Source: Burkholderia sp. BCC0322
GTDB taxonomy: Bacteria; Pseudomonadota; Gammaproteobacteria; Burkholderiales; Burkholderiaceae
Length of the DNA stretch: 64,000 bases
Assembly (NCBI RefSeq): GCF_902833045.1
Contig: NZ_CADFDU010000002.1
Span: forward strand, 310,001 to 374,000
Direction of reading: 5' to 3'
The notes beneath the pieces are model-generated. The model was not told the DNA's origin. It ran no database searches and worked only from the letters and a program-made list of their open reading frames with translations. Each line of letters starts with the position of its first letter. Position 1 is the first letter of the stretch. Below, piece by piece: positions 16,929 to 25,898 of this stretch. Position numbers and translations under genes: made by a program.

Positions 16929-18721
16929 AGCTTGCATTCTTTACCCCGTTTCACTCGGCATGCGGCCCGGGCTTCATGTCGAAGGCCGTCGTTGAATATC
17001 TGAAAAACTATTTCGATGTCACGATTTTCTATCAATGGCATGCCGTGCATCAGCCTTATGAGGTTGAAGACATCAGCGTCCGTATCATCGAAAGTGATAT
17101 GGATATGGATGCGGTCGCGCGCGAGTTCGATGCGGTAATTTATAATCTCGGAAATAACGAAGAGAATCACTATTCTATATTTCAGTGTTTGAAGAGATTG
17201 CCGGGTATCGTCGTGCTGCACGATTTTGTCATGCAGCACGGCATCGTCAACGACCTCTTCAATCGCAAGCAAAGCCCCGACCTGTACTATTGGTTGCTTG
17301 CAGCGCTGTACGGAAAGGATGGTGTTCGAGCGTGTCACTCCAGCGCGCTGAGCTATGCGGGAGGTGTACGTGGCGGGTGGGATGCGCCGGCTGTGGCCTC
17401 GTTCCCGATGTTCGAAGTCTTTTCCGGACTTGCGTCGGCGTGTGTGGTGCATTCGAAATTCTTCGAAAGTCAGTTGAAGCCGCATTTCGCAGGCCCGATT
17501 CTAAGGACACGGAATCCATACGATCTCAAACGCGTACCTTCCGAAGAAGTGGTTGACACCTTCTACAAGGTTCGCGAAAAAGCGGGTGGCAAGGTCGTCT
17601 TTGCGGCGTTCGGTCATATGTCGCCCAGCAAGTGCATCGACCGCGTCCTCCGCGTCTTTGGTCATTCGGAGCGCCTCAAGAAGGAAGCGCGGCTCGTTCT
17701 CTGTGGTAGTGCTTCTCCCGAATATGATCAGTATTTGCGACGCTTGTGTGCTGATGGTGATCTCGGTCATTGCGTCGAGTTTCGCGGTTCAGTCAGCGAT
17801 ACCGAACTGTATGCACTTCAAGTCGAAGCTGATGTGTTTATCAACCTGCGACTGCCCAACACCGAAGGACAGTCGGGGTCATTAATCGAACAGCTCGCAG
17901 CTGGAAAGCCGGTGATCTGCTACGACACGGGCTGTTATGCCGATCTGAGTGAAGATGTTGCATATAAAGTACACAGTACGGCTGATTTCAACGAACTTCA
18001 ACGTGTATTCGAGCAGCTCCTGAACGGAGTTGCCGAGCGTCGAGATGTGGGATTGCGAGGCCGTAAGGCGGCATTGGAGTATGATTGTGCGCGTTATGCA
18101 CGTGAATTGTTCGAGTTCATCTTTGAGAATCGCGAGTATTTGAAGGCGTTCCAGCAAAGGAATTTCGACTCATTGCGACCATTGGGGGTTTCCGGGGCTA
18201 CCGTCGATATGCGGCACCCCGAAAACTATTCGAAGACGCAATCCATCTGGGGTGTGTTGGACGGCTTCGTTTCCCACGCGTCGTCGCAGGCACTTTCTCT
18301 GATCCCTGCGGATGCGCGACATCATTACCTGTCCTTTTTGACTCAACCATATCGGCCGTTGGTCGACAGTCTGCTGGAATTGTCTGCAAGCGATGTTCAG
18401 GAAACTGAACTGGAGGCGGACGGGATGTCATTGTATTCGACCGCATCTGCTCCGGTACTGGATACCTCGTTCTGGACAAAATTGGAATGCCCGGTCAGCG
18501 AGCACTTCGCTTATATCGGCTACAAGAAGCTACTGTGTCGCGATCCGGATCTGGCAGGTCTTCGCGACTACGCAGAGAAGTTGGCGTCGGAAGCGATATC
18601 GAGGAAGGAAATGATTTTAGCCATGCTCCGCTCCACAGAGTTTGCGGAACGCTTTGGGGACATTCGGAAAAGTAGCGACTACGTCAACCTTACGCGCTGG
18701 GCAGATGCCCAAGTCGCCTAA
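16925..18721 (+). CDS. wcbH: glycosyltransferase WcbH with C-terminal DUF4214-like domain
   Basis: A 598-residue protein. Residues 1-400 form a GT-B glycosyltransferase (FFTPFHSACGPGFMSKAV at the N-terminus, LRLPNTEGQSGSLIEQLAAGKPVI in the donor site, 24 residues broken here as LRLPNTEGQSGSL then IEQLAAGKPVI). Residues about 535-590 match the DUF4214 pattern (YKKLLCRDPDLAGLRDYA, then MLRSTEFAERF), found at the ends of many polysaccharide enzymes and surface proteins. It probably extends the capsule chain; what the extra domain binds is unknown. It overlaps wcbG by 4 bases and is 17 bases from wcbI. Confidence 0.85.
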   Translation: MKLAFFTPFHSACGPGFMSKAVVEYLKNYFDVTIFYQWHAVHQPYEVEDISVRIIESDMDMDAVAREFDAVIYNLGNNEENHYSIFQCLKRLPGIVVLHDFVMQHGIVNDLFNRKQSPDLYYWLLAALYGKDGVRACHSSALSYAGGVRGGWDAPAVASFPMFEVFSGLASACVVHSKFFESQLKPHFAGPILRTRNPYDLKRVPSEEVVDTFYKVREKAGGKVVFAAFGHMSPSKCIDRVLRVFGHSERLKKEARLVLCGSASPEYDQYLRRLCADGDLGHCVEFRGSVSDTELYALQVEADVFINLRLPNTEGQSGSLIEQLAAGKPVICYDTGCYADLSEDVAYKVHSTADFNELQRVFEQLLNGVAERRDVGLRGRKAALEYDCARYARELFEFIFENREYLKAFQQRNFDSLRPLGVSGATVDMRHPENYSKTQSIWGVLDGFVSHASSQALSLIPADARHHYLSFLTQPYRPLVDSLLELSASDVQETELEADGMSLYSTASAPVLDTSFWTKLECPVSEHFAYIGYKKLLCRDPDLAGLRDYAEKLASEAISRKEMILAMLRSTEFAERFGDIRKSSDYVNLTRWADAQVA

Positions 18722-18738
18722 CTTGCGGAGATCGGTGG

Positions 18739-19674
18739 ATGGCACATCGGAAGAAATATTCGGCTTACGGCTCGTGTCAGGCGTTAGCGTTGGCTAAGAT
18801 GCTGAACAGTTGTCCGGCATTCGCCCGCGACTGGGAGTTGCTGGAAATGGAGGAGTGTTTTGCTGCCAGCGAAGAGCAAATGGATCGTCATCTTGTAGAA
18901 ACGATACCGAAGCTCGACCTATTTCTTTATCAACCAGTCTCGAAGGGATATCGTGGAGAGAAGTTCTCGTCGGAATTTCTCCGGAATAGCTTGTCGCCAA
19001 GCGGTGTCGCCTTGTCTGTGCAATACATGCATTGGGAAGGCTATCACCCTACCGTTAATATGCCATATGGTCTGCCGCCACACCCGGAGAGTTACGTTGA
19101 CGTCTTGATCGCGGGGGCCGTCGTTATGGGTGTAGACAAGGGGACGTACGTTCGTCGCCTAGAGGAGATTGGTGCGTCGCTTCACATCGACATCGACAAG
19201 ATCGAAGATTGGTGTGCCGATGAGCTGAGGTCCAGAGAGGCTGGTGAAAATGATGGCGGAAGGCAGATCGATGTTTTGGTGACGGACTTCATTCTGGCTA
19301 ACTACCGACAGAAGCGTCTATTCTACACAATGAATCATCCGACTGCGGTATTGATGCGCGAAATTGCGGCGCGATGCATGTTGGCGCTTGGTTATACCTA
19401 TTCGGATATTAGCTTTGATCAGAATCTCGATCCGTTGGATGTGACCCAGATATCCTTGTATCCGATATATCGAGATTGCTTCGATTTTTATGAATTAGAT
19501 AGAATGAACGAGTTTCAGGTGCTTTACAAGAAGAAGGCATACGAACCATATCTTCTGGAGCAATTCGAGTGGTTTGGGCGCTCGTCGAAGGACGAAGTTT
19601 CAGCGTTCTTTGAGCGTGTTGCTGCAAATCGCGGATGGGTCCGGACGGCGTTGCGCAGGGCCTTTGAGTCATGA
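18739..19674 (+). CDS. wcbI: capsule biosynthesis protein WcbI, putative O-acetyltransferase
   Basis: A 311-residue protein of the WcbI family (founder from B. pseudomallei, shown to bind coenzyme A). The N-terminal AYGSCQALALAKML carries the G-S-C-Q nucleophile loop with Cys13. The family role is not fully proven, but the 2-O-acetyl group on the B. pseudomallei heptose capsule makes acetyl transfer the favoured function. The stop overlaps the wcbJ start by 4 bases. Confidence 0.86.
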   Translation: MAHRKKYSAYGSCQALALAKMLNSCPAFARDWELLEMEECFAASEEQMDRHLVETIPKLDLFLYQPVSKGYRGEKFSSEFLRNSLSPSGVALSVQYMHWEGYHPTVNMPYGLPPHPESYVDVLIAGAVVMGVDKGTYVRRLEEIGASLHIDIDKIEDWCADELRSREAGENDGGRQIDVLVTDFILANYRQKRLFYTMNHPTAVLMREIAARCMLALGYTYSDISFDQNLDPLDVTQISLYPIYRDCFDFYELDRMNEFQVLYKKKAYEPYLLEQFEWFGRSSKDEVSAFFERVAANRGWVRTALRRAFES

Positions 19675-20513
19675 ACGTATTCCTGGTGGGCAGCACGGGG
19701 TACATCGGCAAGGTATTGCATGACGCATTTGGCCGACGCTGGAGAACCCTGGGGACGTCGACGCGAGATGGCGCTGACATTGTTTTCTCGTTGGCCCGCG
19801 CGGAGGCGTTTCCGTACGAGCAAGTGTGCGCGGGAGATGTTGTCGTCGTCGCTGCGGCTATATCGTCTCCGGATGCGTGTGCAAAGGACTACGAGGCGGC
19901 ATTCCAAGTTAATGTGACTGGGACCTTGGCGCTGATCCGTGGCGTCGCGGCTCGAGGCGCGCGTGTCATCTTTTTCTCCAGCGATACGGTTTACGGTGCT
20001 AGCGAGCAGGTACGTGACGAAGATGCGGAACTGACGCCGGCAGGTGCTTATGGGGCGATGAAGCGTCAGGTGGAGGCAGAGCTTGGTGAGAACACTGCTG
20101 TTAAGGTGATTCGGCTTTCTTACGTATTCTCGCTTCGTGACCGATTTACGCAGTACCTTCTCGGTTGCGCGAAGGACGGAAGGCGGGCTGACATATTCAA
20201 ACCATTTTCACGCTGTGTCGTATATATGAGCGACGTCGTCGAAGGAGTCGTCGCCCTGATCGAACGCTGGGACGCGGTCGACGAGCGAATTATCAATTTC
20301 GTCGGGCCGGAGCTGGTTGCCCGCGAGAATTTCGTCGAACAGATCCGGAATCTTGTGGTGCCGGAGCTGGATTATGAGTTCAGCGAACCGGAGGCTGATT
20401 TCTTCGTAAATCGACCTCGTGTAATTAATGTAAGTTCTGCGCGTTTCGAGAGGCTGCTTGGACGACGTCCTTGCAGTCTTGGTGAAGCAATTAATCTTGA
20501 ATTGTCTAATTAA
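19671..20513 (+). CDS. wcbJ: NAD-dependent sugar reductase/epimerase WcbJ
   Basis: A 280-residue extended short-chain dehydrogenase (RmlD/epimerase type) with the Rossmann loop LVGSTGYIGKVL at residues 5-16 and the catalytic YxxxK in GAYGAMKRQVE near 124-134. It is expected to reduce the 4-keto group of the GDP-6-deoxy-4-keto-heptose made by WcbK, giving GDP-6-deoxy-manno-heptose. It overlaps wcbI by 4 bases and is 9 bases from wcbK, its pathway partner. Confidence 0.87.
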   Translation: MNVFLVGSTGYIGKVLHDAFGRRWRTLGTSTRDGADIVFSLARAEAFPYEQVCAGDVVVVAAAISSPDACAKDYEAAFQVNVTGTLALIRGVAARGARVIFFSSDTVYGASEQVRDEDAELTPAGAYGAMKRQVEAELGENTAVKVIRLSYVFSLRDRFTQYLLGCAKDGRRADIFKPFSRCVVYMSDVVEGVVALIERWDAVDERIINFVGPELVARENFVEQIRNLVVPELDYEFSEPEADFFVNRPRVINVSSARFERLLGRRPCSLGEAINLELSN

Positions 20514-20522
20514 CGGTGTGAT

Positions 20523-21536
20523 ATGGCAAAGCGTGTTTTGATTACGGGTATTACTGGTATGGTCGGGTCGCATTTGGCCGATTTCCTCCTGGAGAACACG
20601 GACTGGGAAATCTATGGTCTGTGCCGTTGGCGTAGCCCTCTTGATAATATTTCCCATCTGCTTCCGCGTATCAACGAGAAGAACAGGATTCGTCTTGTCT
20701 ACGGTGATTTGCGCGATTACCTTTCCATTCACGAGGCCGTCAAGCAGTCGACGCCGGATTTCGTATTCCATCTGGCCGCGCAAAGCTACCCGAAGACCAG
20801 CTTCGACTCGCCGCTCGACACGCTGGAGACCAACGTCCAAGGTACGGCCAACGTGCTGGAAGCGCTGCGCAAGAACAATATCGATGCCGTAACGCATGTC
20901 TGCGCGTCGTCGGAAGTGTTTGGACGGGTGCCGCGCGAAAAGCTGCCGATCGATGAGGAATGCACGTTCCATCCGGCATCGCCGTATGCAATCTCGAAGG
21001 TGGGTACAGATCTGATCGGCCGGTACTACGCTGAAGCGTACAACATGACCGTTATGACCACGCGGATGTTTACGCATACCGGCCCGCGTCGCGGCGACGT
21101 GTTTGCTGAATCGACGTTTGCCAAGCAGATCGCGATGATCGAACGCGGAATGATTCCGCCGGTCGTGAAGACGGGCAATCTCGACTCGCTGCGCACGTTT
21201 GCGGACGTGCGAGATGCGGTACGGGCTTATTACATGCTCGTGACGATCAACCCGATTCCTGGCGCCTATTACAATATTGGCGGCACGTATTCCTGCACGG
21301 TTGGCCAGATGCTGGATACGCTGGTCTCGATGTCGACCTCCAAGGATGTCATCCGAGTCGAAACGGATCCGGAGCGACTGCGCCCGATCGATGCAGATTT
21401 GCAGGTCCCCAACACGCAGAAATTCGAGGCCATCACGGGTTGGAAACCCGAGATTTCGTTCGAGAAGACGATGGAGGATCTGTTGAATTACTGGCGCGCC
21501 AGGATTTCCGCTGGCGAGAAATTCTTGACCCGATAG
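20523..21536 (+). CDS. wcbK: GDP-manno-heptose 4,6-dehydratase WcbK
   Basis: A 337-residue extended SDR of the GDP-mannose 4,6-dehydratase family. It shows GITGMVGSHLADFLL (NADP binding), FHLAAQSYPKTSF and the catalytic YxxxK in SPYAISKVGTDL. WcbK homologues act on GDP-D-glycero-alpha-D-manno-heptose and begin 6-deoxy-heptose formation. Genes for GDP-heptose synthesis follow immediately, which supports heptose over mannose as substrate. Confidence 0.9.
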   Translation: MAKRVLITGITGMVGSHLADFLLENTDWEIYGLCRWRSPLDNISHLLPRINEKNRIRLVYGDLRDYLSIHEAVKQSTPDFVFHLAAQSYPKTSFDSPLDTLETNVQGTANVLEALRKNNIDAVTHVCASSEVFGRVPREKLPIDEECTFHPASPYAISKVGTDLIGRYYAEAYNMTVMTTRMFTHTGPRRGDVFAESTFAKQIAMIERGMIPPVVKTGNLDSLRTFADVRDAVRAYYMLVTINPIPGAYYNIGGTYSCTVGQMLDTLVSMSTSKDVIRVETDPERLRPIDADLQVPNTQKFEAITGWKPEISFEKTMEDLLNYWRARISAGEKFLTR

Positions 21537-21551
21537 AAATATAAACAACCA

Positions 21552-22592
21552 ATGAATCCAACAATCATTCGCGCACGGGCCCCGCTGCGGTTGGGCCTGG
21601 CGGGAGGGGGGACCGACGTAGCTCCCTACGCCGATACGTTCGGGGGCTACGTCCTGAATGCGACCATTGATCGCTACGCATACGCGGTGATCAAGACGCT
21701 AACGATACCCGCCGTACGTTTCGTCTCGACGGATCAGCAGGTAGAAAAACACAAGCTCATTTCGGAGCCGCTGGAACTGAACGGTACGCTGGACCTGCAT
21801 AAGGCGGTGTACAACTACATGATCCGGAACTACAACCATGGCAAGCCAATTCCGCTTGAATTGAGTACGTTCTGTGATGCTCCTGCAGGTTCTGGATTGG
21901 GTTCGTCGTCAACGCTGGTGGTCGTGATGATCAAGGCGTTTGTCGAATTGCTGAATCTACCGCTGGACGATTACGCCATTGCGCAACTGGCTTATCGGAT
22001 TGAGCGCGTCGATTGCGGGTTGGCCGGGGGGCGTCAGGACCAATACTCGGCGACGTTCGGGGGCTTCAATTTCATGGAGTTCTACGAGGAAGAGCGCACG
22101 GTCGTGAATCCGTTGCGAATCAAGAATTGGATTCTTTGTGAGTTGGAGGCCTCGCTGGTTCTTTTTTACACCGGCGTGTCGCGGGAATCCGCAAAAATCA
22201 TTCAGGACCAGAGCGACAACGTGGTGTCGCAGAAGACCGCCGCAATCGAGGCAATGCACGGTATCAAGCGCGAAGCGCTAGTTATGAAAGAGGCGTTGCT
22301 GAAAGGCGATTTCAGGGCCTTTGTTGCGTCGATGCGACTGGGATGGGATAACAAGAAGAATTCGGCGCGAACTGTCTCCAACGCCCATATCGACGAAATT
22401 TACGACGCGGCCATGCGTTCTGGTGCGCAGGCCGGAAAGGTTTCGGGTGCGGGCGGCGGCGGCTTTATGCTGTTTTTTGTACCCACCGAACGGCGTATGG
22501 ATTTGATCAGAACGCTTGGCGAGTACGACGGACAAGTTAGTAACTGTCACTTTACGGAGAATGGGACGCAGGCATGGAGAATCGCGAATTGA
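21552..22592 (+). CDS. wcbL: D-glycero-alpha-D-manno-heptose 7-phosphate kinase WcbL (HddA)
   Basis: A 346-residue GHMP kinase. The N-terminus RAPLRLGLAGGGTDVAPY is typical of HddA, motif 2 is PAGSGLGSSSTLVV, and the C-terminal motif 3 is KVSGAGGGGFMLFF. It phosphorylates heptose 7-phosphate at C1 with ATP, giving the 1,7-bisphosphate, the second step of the GDP-heptose route. It overlaps gmhA by 19 bases, indicating coupled translation. Confidence 0.93.
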   Translation: MNPTIIRARAPLRLGLAGGGTDVAPYADTFGGYVLNATIDRYAYAVIKTLTIPAVRFVSTDQQVEKHKLISEPLELNGTLDLHKAVYNYMIRNYNHGKPIPLELSTFCDAPAGSGLGSSSTLVVVMIKAFVELLNLPLDDYAIAQLAYRIERVDCGLAGGRQDQYSATFGGFNFMEFYEEERTVVNPLRIKNWILCELEASLVLFYTGVSRESAKIIQDQSDNVVSQKTAAIEAMHGIKREALVMKEALLKGDFRAFVASMRLGWDNKKNSARTVSNAHIDEIYDAAMRSGAQAGKVSGAGGGGFMLFFVPTERRMDLIRTLGEYDGQVSNCHFTENGTQAWRIAN

Positions 22593-23167
22593 CGTACATC
22601 ACGGACAGCATTGCAGAGGCGCAGCGGGTAATGGCTGCGATGCTTGCGGATGAGAGGTTGCTTGCGACGGTTCAGAAAGTCGCTGATACCTGCGTAGCAT
22701 CCATCACGCAAGGCGGCAAGGTGTTGCTCGCTGGTAACGGTGGAAGTGCTGCGGATGCGCAGCATATTGCTGGGGAGTTTGTCAGCCGGTTTGCTTTCGA
22801 CCGTCCCGGGCTGGCCGCGGTGGCGTTGACGACGGACACGTCCATTCTCACGGCGATCGGTAACGATTATGGCTATGAGAAGCTGTTTTCCCGTCAGGTC
22901 CAGGCGCTTGGCAACAAGGGCGATGTCCTGATTGGTTATTCGACGTCCGGAAAGTCACCGAACATACTGGCGGCTTTTCGAGAAGCAAAAGCAAAAGGGA
23001 TGACGTGCGTCGGCTTCACCGGCAATCGTGGTGGAGAAATGCGCGAGCTGTGCGACTTGCTGCTTGAAGTCCCGTCGCCGGACACCCCGAAGATCCAGGA
23101 GGGGCATCTGGTTCTCGGTCATATCGTTTGTGGGCTGGTCGAGAACGCCATTTTCGGGAAGCAGTGA
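22574..23167 (+). CDS. gmhA: sedoheptulose 7-phosphate isomerase GmhA
   Basis: A 197-residue SIS-domain isomerase with LLAGNGGSAADAQHIAGEFV near residues 52-71, the substrate-phosphate loop of GmhA, and IGYSTSGKSPN near 117-127. It converts sedoheptulose 7-phosphate to D-glycero-D-manno-heptose 7-phosphate, committing the pentose-phosphate intermediate to heptose synthesis. It starts inside the 3' end of wcbL and ends one base before wcbM. Confidence 0.94.
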   Translation: MENRELTYITDSIAEAQRVMAAMLADERLLATVQKVADTCVASITQGGKVLLAGNGGSAADAQHIAGEFVSRFAFDRPGLAAVALTTDTSILTAIGNDYGYEKLFSRQVQALGNKGDVLIGYSTSGKSPNILAAFREAKAKGMTCVGFTGNRGGEMRELCDLLLEVPSPDTPKIQEGHLVLGHIVCGLVENAIFGKQ

Positions 23168-23168
23168 A

Positions 23169-23861
23169 ATGAGGGAAGCGATCATTTTGGCTGGGGGATT
23201 CGGTACGCGTTTGCGCGCGGTTGTTTCCGATGTTCCCAAGCCGATGGCGCCTGTTGCTGGCAGGCCATTTCTTGAAATTCTCTTGACGCGTTTGAGCGCA
23301 AAGAAGTTTTCTCGGGTGGTTCTGTCTGTTGGCTTCATGGCGGAGAAAATCGTGGACTATTTCGGTGATCACTTTGCCGGAATCGACCTCGCGTATTCAA
23401 TCGAACTCAATCCGCTGGGTACCGGGGGGGCGCTGAAGGCAACGTTGCCTTACTGCGAGGGGGATCATGCCTTCGTGTTCAACGGTGATACGTATCTGGA
23501 TCTTGAAGTTGACGAGTTGGATGCAGATTGGCAGCGAGGAGGCTTCCCGACAATCGTTGCTCGGCACGTGCCGGATACAGGACGATACGGCAGCCTTGTT
23601 GTCGACGACGGTCGAGTGACCGGGTTCGCCGAGAAGGGAATATCGGGACCAGGCCTGATTAATGCTGGTTGCTATGTTTTGCCGAAGAATATTCTTGCCG
23701 GCGAGACGGCAGAGAGGTTCTCGTTCGAAGCCGACTTCATGTCGTCCGCTGTCCAGTCTCGCAGGTTTGACGTTTTCGTAACGCGCGGGCAGTTTATCGA
23801 CATCGGAATCCCCGAGGACTTTTACCGCGCTCAAAGCGAGCTCTCTGGAATCTGCAAGTGA
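23169..23861 (+). CDS. wcbM: D-glycero-alpha-D-manno-heptose 1-phosphate guanylyltransferase WcbM (HddC)
   Basis: A 230-residue nucleotidyltransferase starting MREAIILAGGFGTRLRAVV. The G-G-x-G-T-R-L loop and PKPMAPVAGRPF are the nucleotide and metal sites of the family. It makes GDP-heptose from heptose 1-phosphate and GTP. The frame is open further upstream to 23028, but that region is the end of gmhA; the ATG one base after the gmhA stop matches the family start. It overlaps gmhB (GTGA). Confidence 0.92.
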   Translation: MREAIILAGGFGTRLRAVVSDVPKPMAPVAGRPFLEILLTRLSAKKFSRVVLSVGFMAEKIVDYFGDHFAGIDLAYSIELNPLGTGGALKATLPYCEGDHAFVFNGDTYLDLEVDELDADWQRGGFPTIVARHVPDTGRYGSLVVDDGRVTGFAEKGISGPGLINAGCYVLPKNILAGETAERFSFEADFMSSAVQSRRFDVFVTRGQFIDIGIPEDFYRAQSELSGICK

Positions 23862-24430
23862 AGAATCGTGCGTTGTTCCTGGATCGCGATGGTGTCATCA
23901 ATCGCGACGATGGCTATGTTTTCGAGATCGAGAAATTTGTCTTTCTGGAGGGCGTCTTCGAACTGGCCCGTGCCGCCAAGGCGTTGGGGTACTTGGGTGT
24001 CGTGGTGACGAATCAAGCGGGGATTGGGCGGGGCTACTACTCGGAAGCGGATTTTTGTCGCTTGTCCGACTGGATGAAGGGCGTGTTCGCGACCGAAGGT
24101 GCTCCGATCGATCGCGTGTACTTTTGTCCGACGCATCCTGAACACGGCGTTGGCCGATACAAGGTCGAGTCCGAGTTTAGGAAGCCGAATCCGGGGATGA
24201 TCCTTGCAGCACAGCGTGATTTCGATCTCGACCTGGGGGCGTCATTACTCGTGGGGGATAAGGAGTCCGATATTCAGGCGGGATTGACTGCAGGTGTCGG
24301 GACGACTCTCCTTGTGTGCGAGAAGAGCGTATCGCCAGCGGCGACAACAATGGCAAACGCTGTCGTCCGCAATCCGCGAGAAGTCATTCAATTCTTGACG
24401 GGGCGCGAATCGGAAGTCAAGCCGTCCTGA
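23858..24430 (+). CDS. gmhB: D-glycero-alpha-D-manno-heptose 1,7-bisphosphate 7-phosphatase GmhB
   Basis: A 190-residue HAD phosphatase starting at a GTG that overlaps the wcbM stop. It has the nucleophile motif FLDRDGVINRDDGYVF (DxD at residues 8-10), VVTNQAGIGRGYYSE and the zinc-loop region VYFCPTHPEHG with GRYKVESEFRKPNPGM. It removes the 7-phosphate between the WcbL and WcbM steps. It closes the heptose module (wcbN position in B. pseudomallei). Confidence 0.93.
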   Translation: MKNRALFLDRDGVINRDDGYVFEIEKFVFLEGVFELARAAKALGYLGVVVTNQAGIGRGYYSEADFCRLSDWMKGVFATEGAPIDRVYFCPTHPEHGVGRYKVESEFRKPNPGMILAAQRDFDLDLGASLLVGDKESDIQAGLTAGVGTTLLVCEKSVSPAATTMANAVVRNPREVIQFLTGRESEVKPS

Positions 24431-24695
24431 GGTGCGTGGCCTGATCGATGCCGGGTAGACCTCGCATGCGCCGCCGAAATTCGCGTTGAGGATTGCTGTA
24501 CACAGTTGTCGAAGGTGTATTTGCATGCGTATCGTTGCAGCCGAGAATGGCGTGTATTCTCGCCAAAGTCGCAGTGCCGTAGGTCGGGGTGTCGGAAATT
24601 TGGGTGTGGGTGTCGAGCAGCAAGGTGGCGTTGTCATCTTGTTGTGACTTGTTAGGGCGCGTTGGGCCTTCGTAACTCAATTAGATAAGAACTGT
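24431..24695. other. 265-base gap between gmhB and wcbO
   Basis: No gene is visible. The 3' part is relatively AT-rich and could carry an internal promoter; TTGGGC-N16-GATAAG lies just before wcbO, a weak candidate. It is the longest gap in the plus-strand capsule arm and may divide it into two transcription units. Confidence 0.4.
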
Positions 24696-25898
24696 ATGTC
24701 CCGCTTCTTCCTTGCCCTGCAAGGCACGGCCTCCCCGTTTTTTGGTCGACTTGCTGCCGGTCTCAGCCAGCGAGGTCACCAGGTTCGGCGTGTAAACTTT
24801 TGCGGCGGAGATCTAGCGTATCAAGGTTCGGAAAGCGCTTGGAACTATCGCGACGAAACCGAAGGTCTTGTCGCGTGGTATCGCGATGTGATTGCGGCCA
24901 ATGGCGTGACGGATGTACTCCTGTTTGGGGATTGCCGTGCGATCCATCGGCCGATGCACGAGATCGCTCGCGCATCGGGGGTCGGTGTCCACGTATTCGA
25001 AGAGGGTTATGTTCGACCGCACTGGATAACGATGGAGGAGCACGGTGTCAATGGGCGATCGTTGTTGCCGCGAGACCCTGCCTATTATCTCGACGCACGC
25101 CAGCATATCCCGCCGGTAGTTCCCGGGAAGCCCACCGGCTACAACCTTTACGAGCGTGCTTGTCACGATATCCGGTACCGCATGGCCAACGCGTTGTATG
25201 CGCACCGCTTCCCACATTACAAGTCTCACCGTCCCAGAAACGGCTTCGAGGAATACGCGGGCCTGGCGTATCGTGCCATTCGGCAACGAGCGCGCGATAG
25301 GGAGGCCGATAGCGTTACCCGTGACTTGCTGGAGAGAAATCGCAAGTACTATCTGTTCCCGCTGCAGCTAAATTCCGACTCCCAGATTGTCGATCATTCC
25401 CCTTTTGGCGGCATTTGCGACGCGATTGCGTTTGTTTTACACTCATTCGCCGAAAATGCGCCCGACGATAGTTGGCTCGTGATCAAAAATCACCCGTTGG
25501 ACACCGGTCTGATCGGGTACCGTCAATTTGCGACGGCACTTGCCGCCGAGCTCGGTATCCAGAAGAGGGTGGTCTTTATTGATGCGGGCCATTTGCCGAC
25601 GTTGCTTGATCGGTGTTGTGGCGTGGTCGTGATAAACAGTACGGTCGGTCTGTCCGCTGTTCACCACCGACGTCCCCTCGTTGCATTGGGCACAGCGATC
25701 TATTCGATGCCGGGGCTGACCTGGCAGGGAGGCCTGGCGGACTTTTGGGCAGGGGCTAGTGGTCCGGACATGAATCTCTATCAGGCTTTTCTCGACTACG
25801 TGATGCACCATACTCAGATTAACGGCGACTTTTATACGCGTGCTGGTATAGAGATGAGCGTCACCGGTGCTGTGAGTCGGCTCGAGGCGGTGTCGTGA
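24696..25898 (+). CDS. wcbO: KpsS-like capsule Kdo transferase / export protein WcbO
   Basis: A 400-residue protein of the KpsS family: LQGTASPFFGRLAAGLSQRG at the start, VFEEGYVRPHWITMEEHGVN near residues 100-119, and WLVIKNHPLDTG plus GVVVINSTVGLSAVHHRRP in the C-terminal half. KpsS adds the first beta-Kdo to lysophosphatidylglycerol; KpsC (WcbA here) extends it. Its presence predicts that this capsule has the Kdo linker of other ABC-exported capsules. It overlaps wcbP by 4 bases (GTGA). Confidence 0.92.
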   Translation: MSRFFLALQGTASPFFGRLAAGLSQRGHQVRRVNFCGGDLAYQGSESAWNYRDETEGLVAWYRDVIAANGVTDVLLFGDCRAIHRPMHEIARASGVGVHVFEEGYVRPHWITMEEHGVNGRSLLPRDPAYYLDARQHIPPVVPGKPTGYNLYERACHDIRYRMANALYAHRFPHYKSHRPRNGFEEYAGLAYRAIRQRARDREADSVTRDLLERNRKYYLFPLQLNSDSQIVDHSPFGGICDAIAFVLHSFAENAPDDSWLVIKNHPLDTGLIGYRQFATALAAELGIQKRVVFIDAGHLPTLLDRCCGVVVINSTVGLSAVHHRRPLVALGTAIYSMPGLTWQGGLADFWAGASGPDMNLYQAFLDYVMHHTQINGDFYTRAGIEMSVTGAVSRLEAVS

